Below, piece by piece: positions 7,123-15,164 of a DNA stretch of 32,478 nt. Origin of the DNA: Clostridia bacterium (lineage in GTDB: Bacteria; Bacillota; Clostridia; Oscillospirales; Acutalibacteraceae); NCBI GenBank assembly GCA_017938985.1, contig JAGBAK010000138.1, positions 1-32,478 on the forward strand. Direction: 5' to 3'. The notes beneath the pieces were generated by a model. That model was not told the DNA's origin. It worked only from the letters and a program-made list of their open reading frames with translations, and ran no database searches. Numbering within the stretch: the stretch's first letter is position 1; every line of letters starts with the position of its first letter. Made by a program: the position numbers and the translations under genes.

Positions 7123-8379
7123 TTATTTGCCGTCGGACGTACGGCTTTTTTTAAAGTATTTTGCAATGTAAATCAGCAATGCAAAGCCGATAATCGGGAA
7201 GATTGCTGTTACAAGCATACCTGCTTTAAGACCTATCTGTTCGGGCGACAGGTTCGTCTGTGTGCTTATGCGTGCCGCAACATTGCTTACCGCAACGTTG
7301 TCAACAACAATACCGAGCAGCTGAGGTGCAAGCGAAGCGCCGAAATCGCCGCCTGCCGCCATAAATGCATATGCGGCAACACCGACGCCCGGAACGTTTT
7401 CTTCCATCATGATAAGTGTTCCCGGCCAGAGCATGGCGGTAAAAAGACCTGTGAGAATGCAGGCAATAAAAGCAAAAATAACGTTTGTTGAAAGACCTGC
7501 AATAAGGTAACAGCAAGCGGCGCACGCCATACCGACAGTAAGAGTTCTGATTATGTTTTTGCCGAATTTGGCGTAAGAGATTCTTGCGGTGCCCAAAAGA
7601 ATTGCAAACATCGCCATACCGAGAATGTCACCGATTGTTTTGTCAATCTGCAGTGCATTCTCCATAAAGCTTGAAATCCAGTTTGACATTGCATTTTCAG
7701 CGCAGCTGCCAAAGAAAATGCAGCCTACGCAAAGAGCCATTGCGAGTGTTCTGCGTTTTGTTCCTTTTGTACCCTCATTATTGCTTGTAACGTCCATTTC
7801 GGGCATAGGCGAAAGCATAAACATAATCGCTGCGATAATAGGTAAAGCCGTCCAGAAAAGGGTCAGATAAAACCAGTTAGCCGAACCGAAAAATCTGAGA
7901 AACAGTGTGCTGATAACAACAACTGTGAAAACGCCGAAAGCATAAAGCGAGTGAAGCATACTCATATCTTTTTGCGGATTGTCAGAGGGGATAGCCGCAA
8001 TAACAGGGCTCAAAAGCACCTCTGAAAGACCTGCGGAAACAGAAAAGAGTATTGTGCCGATAAGCAGACCTGCATATGCGTACTGCGGCATAAATCTGGG
8101 AACAACCGCATAAATCAGCATACCTGCCGAGGTTATAAGCGGCATTATTCTGACAACCTTTTTTACGTTGAAATATTTTGTGAAAACAGTAAAAATAAGG
8201 TCAATGGTAAGCTGCGTGCAAAAGTTTGTGAGTACAAGCGTGCCGAGCAGGGTGTATGAAATTCCGTACATATCCTGCAGCGTTGCAAACAGCAGAGGCG
8301 GCAGGCTGAAAATGGATGACATTGTAAAATATGCCGTGTAGCAGGCAAATTTTGTGAGTTTAAAACTGTTGTTCTTCAT
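7123..8379 (-). CDS. MFS transporter (FucP/FHS-like)
   Basis: A 418-residue polytopic membrane protein with about 12 helices. N-terminal sequence FACYTAYFTMSSIFSLPPLL is followed by a domain of alternating helices, a central loop (DVTSNNEGTKGTKRRT) near residues 197-212, then a second half with SCAENAMSNWISSF and a glycine-rich helix (AAGGDFGASLAPQL). The general layout is that of fucose/hexose-type MFS symporters. It starts 15 bases after the stop of the glycerophosphodiester phosphodiesterase gene, so both lie on one transcript. The MFS might import the phosphodiesterase product or a sugar; neither can be read from the sequence. Confidence in MFS is high, in substrate none. Confidence 0.85.
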   Translation of the reverse strand: MKNNSFKLTKFACYTAYFTMSSIFSLPPLLFATLQDMYGISYTLLGTLVLTNFCTQLTIDLIFTVFTKYFNVKKVVRIMPLITSAGMLIYAVVPRFMPQYAYAGLLIGTILFSVSAGLSEVLLSPVIAAIPSDNPQKDMSMLHSLYAFGVFTVVVISTLFLRFFGSANWFYLTLFWTALPIIAAIMFMLSPMPEMDVTSNNEGTKGTKRRTLAMALCVGCIFFGSCAENAMSNWISSFMENALQIDKTIGDILGMAMFAILLGTARISYAKFGKNIIRTLTVGMACAACCYLIAGLSTNVIFAFIACILTGLFTAMLWPGTLIMMEENVPGVGVAAYAFMAAGGDFGASLAPQLLGIVVDNVAVSNVAARISTQTNLSPEQIGLKAGMLVTAIFPIIGFALLIYIAKYFKKSRTSDGK

Positions 8380-8394
8380 TTTATTATCTTTCTT

Positions 8395-9414
8395 TTATTT
8401 GCAGGATTTGACCGTGTCGGCAGCCATCTGCGGATAGTCGGTCATAATGCAGTCGGCGCCGTTTTGCGTGAGGAGTCTGACTTCTTCTGCGCTGTTGATT
8501 GTCCAATATTGCAGCGCAATGTTGTTCTTATGAGCATAGTTTATCATTTCTCTTGTGCCGAGATTGATTAAATTATCGAGTGCGCTTGAGCCGTACGGAA
8601 TCTGCAGAGCAACGTATGACGGCTTAACGTCCTGCAAATTCCAGCCGTTTCTGAAATAGAAATAGAATTGAACGGCTTCGATTGCGTCGGCAGTGCGTGC
8701 AATTTCAGGGTGTTTCGATTTCATATATCCCGAAACGTCGGGAGCAAACGTTGACCAAATAACCCTGTTTTCAAGGTTGCGCTCCGTGATGATTTCATAA
8801 AGGCGGTCAACGGCTTTTTTGCCGTTTGAACCGATGCTTTTTATTTCAATAACGTAGTTATAGACCTTATCGCCGCAGTTTGCTTCGATGTAGTCAATAA
8901 CCGTATCGCATTTGACAACTTTGAGATTATAGGGGATATCATCGCCTCTCAATCCTCTGTAAGGATATTCGCCGTCAACCTTAAAGTTTTCGCCCATATT
9001 CAAAACCTGAGCTTCTTCAAAGGTAATTGACGATGCAAGAACGTTGTCTTTTCCGAAAGCTTCAACAGCATTTGAAGTGCCGTCATAAGTAAGGTCGTGA
9101 AGCAGAATCAGTTCGCCGTCAGCGGTTATCTGAACGTCGAATTCAAGCGTGTCAACGCCGAGAGAACCGCCCTGCTCAATGATGTTTTCAAACGCCATCA
9201 GCGTGTTTTGCGGTGCGATTCCTGCGCCCGAGCGGTGAGCAGAGATATCGGGGTCAAGATATTCTCTGATATAAGGGTTGGTTGAATCGGGATAGCTTTC
9301 AACGGGCGTGTCGGGGTCGCCTGCGTTGCCCATTGTAAGCAAAATGGGTATAAGCATAAAGACCGAAACAAATCCGTGCCAGATGTTTTTTAAGGTCAGA
9401 AAAATAGCTGCCAT
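8395..9414 (-). CDS. Membrane-anchored glycerophosphodiester phosphodiesterase
   Basis: A 339-residue protein that hydrolyses glycerophosphodiesters to glycerol 3-phosphate and an alcohol. Residues 12-30 form a hydrophobic segment (signal anchor), so the catalytic domain probably lies outside the membrane. Active-site residues are easily seen: H60-R61 in SAHRSGAGIAPQNT, E91 and D93 in LEFDVQITADGELILLHD, and H106 as general acid or base. The C-terminal part ends with the usual YWTINSAEEVRLLTQNGADC and IMTDYP. The ATG at 9412-9414 follows an AGAGGA site. It leads a two-gene unit with the MFS transporter, which suggests extracellular cleavage linked with uptake. Target could be phospholipid-derived diesters or teichoic acids; not resolvable here. 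Confidence 0.9.
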   Translation of the reverse strand: MAAIFLTLKNIWHGFVSVFMLIPILLTMGNAGDPDTPVESYPDSTNPYIREYLDPDISAHRSGAGIAPQNTLMAFENIIEQGGSLGVDTLEFDVQITADGELILLHDLTYDGTSNAVEAFGKDNVLASSITFEEAQVLNMGENFKVDGEYPYRGLRGDDIPYNLKVVKCDTVIDYIEANCGDKVYNYVIEIKSIGSNGKKAVDRLYEIITERNLENRVIWSTFAPDVSGYMKSKHPEIARTADAIEAVQFYFYFRNGWNLQDVKPSYVALQIPYGSSALDNLINLGTREMINYAHKNNIALQYWTINSAEEVRLLTQNGADCIMTDYPQMAADTVKSCK

Positions 9415-9445
9415 AGTAAATCCTCTTGTTAAAATTTATTTTTTA

Positions 9446-9474
9446 ATTATATAACAAATGCTTATAACATTCAA
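9446..9474 (-). promoter_or_regulatory. Promoter of the GDPD-MFS operon
   Basis: Minus-strand TTGAAT (9469-9474), a 17-base spacer and TATAAT (9446-9451), about 30 bases before the ATG. It is divergent from the kinase promoter at 9515-9543. Confidence 0.75.
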
Positions 9475-9514
9475 GCTTTTAAGATAATAAATATTAAATT
9501 AAACTGGCAGGTTA

Positions 9515-9543
9515 TTGTCAGCTGAAAAGGCGTGTGATATAAT
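9515..9543 (+). promoter_or_regulatory. Promoter of the APH-fold kinase gene
   Basis: TTGTCA (9515-9520), a 17-base spacer and TATAAT (9538-9543). AGGAGGA at 9550-9556 then precedes the ATG at 9564 by 7 bases. Confidence 0.8.
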
Positions 9544-9563
9544 CGAAACAGGAGGAGATTAAA

Positions 9564-10634
9564 ATGAATAAACTCGATTTTCCGATTAATTTGTATTGCC
9601 GAAAAGCTCCGTTAAAAGTTAAAACCATTGATTTGTGCCGAAAAAAAACAGATTTCAGAAAAGTTTACATAGTTGAAGAAGAATCAAGAAAAATTGTTAT
9701 CAAACACAGCTCGAATGCTTTTACCGATGAGCAAGCCGTAAAAGGATGGTTCAGGTTAATTCAGGCTTATAATTCTTTGGGTATTTATTGTCCTTCGGCT
9801 GTTAAAAATCTTAACGGTGATATCGTATTCACCTATGAGGAGGACGGCAGAAAGTTTTGTGTTTACGCCGAAGAGTTTGCGATTTACAAAACTGCCGAAG
9901 AAACAGGCAGAAAAAAGATAAAAAACAAAGATGGAAGCGATATCTATACACCTGACTTGTTTCGTTCCCTCGGCAGGGTTGCGGCGGCAAGGCTTGACGT
10001 TGTTGATCACCATTCCGTTTTTTGCTTGCTCGAGCCTCATACTGACGATGACGAAACGGACGAAGGAACGGAATGCGCCGAAACTTTCACAAAAATTCTG
10101 AAAGAAAAATTCCCCGAATTTTCAGAAAGAGCCGATAAGCTGCTCACGCTATTCTACAAAAGAAAAGAAGAATTGCGTGAAGTTTATCACGATTTACCGA
10201 CGTCTTGTTTCCAAAGCGATTTGCATGACGGCAACGTACTGCTTGACAGCGAAAAACGCTTTGTGGGGCTGATAGATTTTAACCTGTGCGGCAAGGAGCC
10301 TGTGGTTAACTATGTGGTGCGAGAAGCTCTGTGGAGTGCCAAAGATTTAAAGTGTCTTTGGGGAAGAAAAGGCAGAGTCAAATGGTTTTATGATATGAAG
10401 TTGGACGAAATAAGAATCGAAAACTTTAAAAGAATCATCGGTTATGTTTGCGAGAATTATGAGTTCAATGAAAAAGAAAAACAGGTATTTCCGATTCTTT
10501 TCCGCTATATGAATTCTTATTGGTGGCATCAAATCAGCGAGATAAAACGCATTAAGCATAACAAAAAGAAGATTGAAAAAATTCTTGATTGGCTTGAATT
10601 CCAGATGAACCGTGACGATATCAGATTACCGTAA
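9564..10634 (+). CDS. Aminoglycoside phosphotransferase-fold kinase
   Basis: A 356-residue protein of the APH/homoserine-kinase II superfamily. The catalytic loop is SDLHDGNVLL with D219 and N224, and the metal-binding Asp is D238 in GLIDFN. A probable ATP lysine is K47 in KIVIKHSS. Such enzymes transfer phosphate from ATP to a hydroxyl of a small molecule (choline, homoserine, aminoglycosides, sugars or others). The usual IDFGD or IDW ending is IDFNLCG here. It is a single-gene unit with its own promoter and a shared terminator, so the neighbours give no substrate hint. I would not call it an antibiotic resistance gene: no mobile element is nearby and composition matches the surroundings. 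Confidence 0.8.
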   Translation: MNKLDFPINLYCRKAPLKVKTIDLCRKKTDFRKVYIVEEESRKIVIKHSSNAFTDEQAVKGWFRLIQAYNSLGIYCPSAVKNLNGDIVFTYEEDGRKFCVYAEEFAIYKTAEETGRKKIKNKDGSDIYTPDLFRSLGRVAAARLDVVDHHSVFCLLEPHTDDDETDEGTECAETFTKILKEKFPEFSERADKLLTLFYKRKEELREVYHDLPTSCFQSDLHDGNVLLDSEKRFVGLIDFNLCGKEPVVNYVVREALWSAKDLKCLWGRKGRVKWFYDMKLDEIRIENFKRIIGYVCENYEFNEKEKQVFPILFRYMNSYWWHQISEIKRIKHNKKKIEKILDWLEFQMNRDDIRLP

Positions 10635-10677
10635 AAAACGGCTTGCACAGGTGATTGAACCTATGCAAGCCGTTTTT
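10633..10677. terminator. Bidirectional terminator
   Basis: ACGGCTTGCA (10638-10647) pairs with TGCAAGCCGT (10664-10673), with inner AGGT/ACCT pairing. It is flanked by an A-run on the left and a T-run on the right. It serves the kinase gene on plus and the 725-residue gene on minus. Confidence 0.88.
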
Positions 10678-10682
10678 GATTA

Positions 10683-12860
10683 TCAGTCGCCGAGCAGTCC
10701 GTGGTATCTGCCCATCCAATAAGGAAGAAGGTAGTTGTAAGGCATCTGTGCTCTTAAGCCGTTTGCGCCTGCGGTGCCCGGAAGTGTTGATGTGCGGTTA
10801 ACAACCTTTGTGTTGATTTCAACAAATCTTTCTGCGCCTGAGTCGCATACAAACTGGTTGCCGTCATAGTTTACAAGAACTCTTGCGGAATACTCGAGGG
10901 GGTATTTAAGCTGTGCAGGCACGCCCATTCCGTCCTGCTCTGTATCCCACACAATGTCTTTTCTGTGACTGTTATAAACGGGCCATCTGATAAGGTCGAG
11001 CGTCATTTCGGAAAGTGACTTAGCCGCATTCTCAATGTCACAGCAGTTATTTGTGAGTGAGCCGTAAACAACGTTGAACATCGGTGAACGCTCAATTCGT
11101 TCATATTCCCAGTGATGAGTAAGACCCATCTTGAAAATTTCCTTTTCCGCTTCGCTGTCTGTGTAGGTGATAAGGGGATAGATGTTGATAAAATCAAGCT
11201 GGTCGTCGATGTGTGCGAGGTGCGCATCTTCAAATTTATATTGCATGCAGTTCATTGCGTAGTGATGCTTCTTAATCAGCATTTTGTAAACGTCGTTATA
11301 TTTTTCTTCGCCTGTAACATGATAGGTTGTTTTGAGGAAAGAAAGTATCTCAAGCGAGTTTGTTCCTCTTTCATAGAACCATCTGTCATCATTGTTGAGC
11401 AGGTCGGGTTCCCAGTTTGCCCAGGTTGTGGGTACGCCGTCAACGTCGGTCAGGTGGAAATTGTTTTCGATGATATGGTCAGTGATTGTTTTAACAACCT
11501 GTGCAATCTTTTTCTTTTCTTTTTTATCGGCAACAAGGTCATAGTAAACACCGTATGCAAAGTAGTGACCCGTCATTTCGTCGCTTGAAGTTTCGCCGAG
11601 CCATTCCATATCAGGGTTATCCTCGCAGATGTGCCATTCTTCTCTGTTTCCTGTGCCGAAGTTTTCTTCGTAAGAATGTCTTGTTGCTCTTGCGGTGAAG
11701 CCTGCTCTGCCTGTGATTTCGGTAAGCTTAATCATTGCTTCAACCGCTCTTTTTGCGTTTGCCTTTGCTTTTTCGTCGCCTGTTACCTTGTAACGGAAGC
11801 ACTGGCTGACGCAATAAAGACCTGTAAAAAGACCGTCGTTATCGGAATTCGGAAGCCATCCTGAATCCATATCGCCGTATTTGCGGAGCTTTCTGTCAAC
11901 CTGATAGCCTTCGTTGCGTGTAAAATATTTTTCGGCATATGCGTCAAAGTGGTTGGCTTTTTCTTCAAGAGTCATATATTTTGACGTGATAAGGCTGATG
12001 CCTTCGGGTGTAACGGCGGCAATTGTTCCGCTGTCGGAAACGGTGATTTTTGTAACCGTGGGGTGCATAAGCCAAACGCCGTATGAAAAATAAGAGATTT
12101 TGCCCTCAATAAGAGTGATTACGCCTGTGTTTGTTGCAAAGTATTTTTTACCGTCGGCGGCAAAGAACATATCGTTGAATGAGCCGTCGGGTACGGAATA
12201 AAAATCGTTACCGTTGAACCAATAATTTTTTCCGTCATAGATGTTCAGACCTTCATTTGAGCCGACCCAGAGATGACCCAGACCGTCAATGGCAAGGCAG
12301 TTGATTTTCTGGCTGAGAACACCTGTAACGTCGGGCACAAGCTCTGCCCAGTGGCGGCGTTTGCCTTTCATTGAAAGCAGACCCTCAACCTTTGAGCCGA
12401 CGTAAACGGTTTCACCGTATTTCGATTTGTTATCAAGTGCGGCAAGGCAGACGGTTTCGTCGGGCAGATTAACAATCTGGTTGAATTCACCGTTATCTGA
12501 CAGATAAAGATCTTTTTTCGTTATGAGCCAGAGTGAATTGTCAAGAGCAACCGAAATATCAATGACAGGGGCGTTGAAATCAGCAATTTTCTTTGCTTTG
12601 CCTTTTTTGATTTCTGCAAGTGAGTTGCCGATTGCGGCGTATAGTTTGCCGTTTCTTGAAAAAAGCTTTGAGGCTTTGATTGCAAGCTTTTTTGCTTTGC
12701 CGTCGGCATATTCGATAAGGCAATCGGGCTGAGCAATATAGAGTGTTTCGCCGTCAAACGCAACTGATGCAACGTTTTCAAGGTCGATGCCGCAATCTGC
12801 CGTTAAAAACTTTTTATCGTACTGCTTGAATTCACCAAAATTAAGAGTGTTTTTTCTCAT
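10683..12860 (-). CDS. Beta-propeller plus alpha/alpha-barrel protein, function unknown
   Basis: A 725-residue protein without signal peptide. Residues 1 to about 300 contain repeated short units resembling two-component-regulator propeller blades: GETLYIAQPDCLIEYADGKA, NGKLYAAIGNSLAEI, DNSLWLITKKDLYLSDNGEF, LGHLWVGSNEGLNIYDGKNY and KKYFATNTGVITLIEGKIS. Residues from about 310 to 725 look like an (alpha/alpha)6 toroid, with DNDGLFTGLYCVSQCFRY, LGETSSDEMTGHYFAYGVYY and WANWEPDLLNNDDRW. That fold is used by many glycosidases and polysaccharide lyases. I do not recognise a named family and can assign no reaction. Conserved-looking acidic and aromatic residues (D, E, H and W around GETSSDEMTGH) might line an active site. 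It is transcribed alone, divergent from the SGNH hydrolase. Confidence 0.7.
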   Translation of the reverse strand: MRKNTLNFGEFKQYDKKFLTADCGIDLENVASVAFDGETLYIAQPDCLIEYADGKAKKLAIKASKLFSRNGKLYAAIGNSLAEIKKGKAKKIADFNAPVIDISVALDNSLWLITKKDLYLSDNGEFNQIVNLPDETVCLAALDNKSKYGETVYVGSKVEGLLSMKGKRRHWAELVPDVTGVLSQKINCLAIDGLGHLWVGSNEGLNIYDGKNYWFNGNDFYSVPDGSFNDMFFAADGKKYFATNTGVITLIEGKISYFSYGVWLMHPTVTKITVSDSGTIAAVTPEGISLITSKYMTLEEKANHFDAYAEKYFTRNEGYQVDRKLRKYGDMDSGWLPNSDNDGLFTGLYCVSQCFRYKVTGDEKAKANAKRAVEAMIKLTEITGRAGFTARATRHSYEENFGTGNREEWHICEDNPDMEWLGETSSDEMTGHYFAYGVYYDLVADKKEKKKIAQVVKTITDHIIENNFHLTDVDGVPTTWANWEPDLLNNDDRWFYERGTNSLEILSFLKTTYHVTGEEKYNDVYKMLIKKHHYAMNCMQYKFEDAHLAHIDDQLDFINIYPLITYTDSEAEKEIFKMGLTHHWEYERIERSPMFNVVYGSLTNNCCDIENAAKSLSEMTLDLIRWPVYNSHRKDIVWDTEQDGMGVPAQLKYPLEYSARVLVNYDGNQFVCDSGAERFVEINTKVVNRTSTLPGTAGANGLRAQMPYNYLLPYWMGRYHGLLGD

Positions 12861-12896
12861 TTCGTTTCTCCTGTCTTAATTTTTAAATTAATGAAC

Positions 12897-12925
12897 AGTT
12901 TACCATATATTTTCTTTTTTGTCGA
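12897..12925 (-). promoter_or_regulatory. Possible promoter of the propeller/barrel gene
   Basis: Minus-strand TCGACA (12920-12925), a 17-base spacer and TAAACT (12897-12902), about 37 bases before the ATG at 12860. Both boxes are imperfect. Confidence 0.45.
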
Positions 12926-12952
12926 CAGTATATTTAATATAAATTTGACAAG

Positions 12953-12981
12953 TTGAAAATTTATCAACGTTGTGATAAAAT
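12953..12981 (+). promoter_or_regulatory. Promoter of the SGNH hydrolase gene
   Basis: TTGAAA (12953-12958), a 17-base spacer and TAAAAT (12976-12981). A TTGACA lies 8 bases further upstream but has no well-spaced -10 box. Confidence 0.6.
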
Positions 12982-13017
12982 CAATATCAACATACTGATG
13001 TAAACGGAGTGTTGGCT

Positions 13018-13800
13018 TTGGACTGGAACAAAGAACTTTTTGATATAAACGAAAAACCTCTTGACAGGCTTGTGAACGGTTACAGTATGACCTCTGTATT
13101 CCGCAGAATTGCGTTTATCGGAGACAGTCTCTCTTCGGGAGAGTTTGAGACCCGTGATGAACAGGGCAATGCGGGTTATTATGATATGTTTGAATATTCA
13201 TGGGGTCAGTATATCGCAAGGGAAAACGGGTTGACGGCTTATAATTTTTCAAGGGGCGGTATGACGGCTGAATGGTATCTCAATAGCTTTGCCGATGAAA
13301 ACGGTTTGTGGGGTAAATCAAAGGCCTGTCAGGCTTACGTCATTGCTCTGGGCGTCAATGATATTTACAACAGCGGTCAGGAAATCGGCAGTGTTGATGA
13401 TATTGACGTTAACGATTACCGAAATAACAAACCAACCTTTGCGGGTTACTATGGACAGATAATCAGCCGTTATAAAGAAATCAGCCCCGATGCAAAATTT
13501 TTCTTTGTAACATTTCCGAAAGAGGATGAACGCAAATCGGATTCACAAACATTCGGAATGATTGAATTGCTTTACAAATTCACTGAAATTTTTGATAACT
13601 CATATGTGATTGACCTCTATAAATACGGACCTGTTTACGACGAAAAGTTCAAAGAAGAATTCTATCTTTACGGTCACATGGCACCTATGGGGTACATTCT
13701 TACCGCAAAGTTGATTGATTCATATATTGATTATATTATTCGCCACAATGCCGATGATTTCAAAAACGTTCCGTTTATCAATTCGGGAATCAAATATTAA
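13018..13800 (+). CDS. SGNH/GDSL-family hydrolase
   Basis: A 260-residue cytoplasmic hydrolase of the SGNH superfamily (esterases, acetyl-sugar deacetylases and lipases). The four blocks are visible: IAFIGDSLSSGE with Ser37, NFSRGGMTAEW (block II Gly), ALGVNDIYNSG (block III Asn), and YGHMAPMGYIL, whose His would be the base. I chose TTG at 13018-13020 (MDWNKELFD) because GGAG at 13006-13009 is 8 bases upstream. The GTG at 13009 in the same frame overlaps that ribosome site and would add three residues. No signal peptide is present, so substrates must be intracellular. It is a single-gene unit. De-acetylation of imported sugars is plausible given the many glycan genes around, but not shown. 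Confidence 0.82.
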   Translation: MDWNKELFDINEKPLDRLVNGYSMTSVFRRIAFIGDSLSSGEFETRDEQGNAGYYDMFEYSWGQYIARENGLTAYNFSRGGMTAEWYLNSFADENGLWGKSKACQAYVIALGVNDIYNSGQEIGSVDDIDVNDYRNNKPTFAGYYGQIISRYKEISPDAKFFFVTFPKEDERKSDSQTFGMIELLYKFTEIFDNSYVIDLYKYGPVYDEKFKEEFYLYGHMAPMGYILTAKLIDSYIDYIIRHNADDFKNVPFINSGIKY

Positions 13801-13838
13801 AAAAACACCGCAACCTGATGTGTTATCAGGTTGCGGTG
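13801..13838. terminator. Bidirectional terminator
   Basis: A perfect 14-bp stem: CACCGCAACCTGAT (13806-13819) against ATCAGGTTGCGGTG (13825-13838), with a 5-base loop. The T-run is strong on the minus strand (TTTTT after the stem) for the oxidoreductase gene. It is weak on plus, so its role for the SGNH gene is less sure. Confidence 0.85.
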
Positions 13839-13848
13839 AAATGTTTTA

Positions 13849-14943
13849 TCAAACAAGCGGAATTTCCATGGGTACGCCGCCCTGAACGGCAGATTCGTGA
13901 GCAATGATGCCGGGAAGCGACATATTGATTGCAAAATCAACGTCGAGAACAGGTCTCTTTCCTTCAACAAGGCAGTTGATGAAATCCTTTACCATCTTTG
14001 CGTCTGCGCCGCCGTGGCCGCTTGAATCCTCACCCTCGTAGCAGGTGGTAACGGGAATGTCAATTTTTGAGTTGGCGTTGAAAGTGCCGGGTACACTGTG
14101 CAGGCTTGCAAGGGAGTGTGCGTTGTCAACAACCTTTGTGCGGTCTGTTTCAATTGTACCTCTTGTGCCGCAGATACGGTAATTGTGGTCATAGCTTGTG
14201 TAAGCACCGAAGCTTACGAGCAACCTGATAACGGCGCCTTTCTGCGTTTTGAAAAGAGCAACGCCTGTTTCTTTGCGTTCGGGCGTATAAGGGTCGTAGT
14301 GAACGTCTGCTTCCATGCAGGTAACGCTTACTACCTTGTCGTCCATAACGTAGAGCAGGGGACCAAGCTCATGTGTGAGATATCTGATTGCGGGCTGATA
14401 TGTTCTCCAGTGACCCTCGGGATAATATGTGGGTGAGAACTCGTCGGGATTAAGAGCGTGAAGATATTCGGCTTCGGCATACGCAATTTCACCGAAAAGA
14501 CCGTCTTGATGCATTTTTCTCCAGGTTTCGATGAATGCCCAGTAGCAGCAGTTTTCGGCTGCCATATATGTAAGGTCGGGGTGAGCAAGGCAGGCAGCTT
14601 TGAGCTCCTTTGCCTCTTCAACTGAATTTACAGAGGGGATTTCGCAAAGAACGTGTTTGCCTGCTTCAAATGCTTTTATAACAATCGGAACATGGTAAAC
14701 AGCCTCTGTTGCAACAATAACTGCGTCTATATCTGATTTAAGAAATTCGTCGTAATCGCTGAACTGAATGAGGTTTTTGTCTTCAAGAACCTCTGAAAGC
14801 TCATCGTAGCCTTTTTTCAGAATTGCGGGATTATGGTCGCAAACAGAAACGAGCTTAGCGTTTTTAACGCCTTTGAGGCATCTTGCAACAGCTGTACCTC
14901 TACCCAGACCGACTACGCCGCATTTAATGATTTTATCGCTCAT
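13849..14943 (-). CDS. Gfo/Idh/MocA-family NAD(P)-dependent oxidoreductase
   Basis: A 364-residue dehydrogenase of the glucose-fructose oxidoreductase/inositol dehydrogenase family, normally acting on sugars or inositols with NAD(P). The Rossmann start CGVVGLGRGTAVA is clear, and D(A)VIVATEAVYH and EAGKHVLCEIP follow. The usual EKP motif, whose Lys is catalytic, reads EIP here; a His remains in YLTHELGPLLYV. The end, GHGGADAKMVKDFINCLVEG, is typical. I chose ATG 14941-14943 because AGGAG (14952-14956) lies 8 bases upstream; the GTG three codons earlier overlaps that site. It is a single-gene unit. Missing Lys means it may bind but not oxidise in the usual way, or belong to a subfamily with another acid-base residue. 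Confidence 0.88.
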   Translation of the reverse strand: MSDKIIKCGVVGLGRGTAVARCLKGVKNAKLVSVCDHNPAILKKGYDELSEVLEDKNLIQFSDYDEFLKSDIDAVIVATEAVYHVPIVIKAFEAGKHVLCEIPSVNSVEEAKELKAACLAHPDLTYMAAENCCYWAFIETWRKMHQDGLFGEIAYAEAEYLHALNPDEFSPTYYPEGHWRTYQPAIRYLTHELGPLLYVMDDKVVSVTCMEADVHYDPYTPERKETGVALFKTQKGAVIRLLVSFGAYTSYDHNYRICGTRGTIETDRTKVVDNAHSLASLHSVPGTFNANSKIDIPVTTCYEGEDSSGHGGADAKMVKDFINCLVEGKRPVLDVDFAINMSLPGIIAHESAVQGGVPMEIPLV

Positions 14944-14971
14944 TTTATTCACTCCTTTTTGGATTCGGTTT

Positions 14972-15000
14972 ATTATACATCATTATTTCGGTTTTGTCAC
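14972..15000 (-). promoter_or_regulatory. Promoter of the Gfo/Idh/MocA gene
   Basis: Minus-strand GTGACA (14995-15000), a 17-base spacer and TATAAT (14972-14977), 28 bases before the ATG. Confidence 0.7.
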
Positions 15001-15095
15001 CACATTCTTTAAATTAAATACGGATTTCTTAAAATAGTGTTCGGGAATTATATAAAAATCCTGTTATTGTAAAATACAAAATTTTTCCGGGTTGA

Positions 15096-15101
15096 TATAA
15101 T
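15096..15101 (+). promoter_or_regulatory. Possible -10 box of the ABC transporter operon
   Basis: TATAAT at 15096-15101, about 63 bases before the GTG start. There is no convincing -35 box at the normal distance. The rest of 15001-15164 is AT-rich with nothing else I can name. Confidence 0.35.
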
Positions 15102-15164
15102 AATAGCAGACCAAACGGTTATTTTATTCGTCTTTAAGGTGTAACACAAAAGAGGAGGGATACC

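Noticed and set aside
11112-11588. 158-codon open frame on the plus strand
   Set aside because: Antisense to the barrel part of the 725-residue gene; Cys and Phe-rich shadow sequence.
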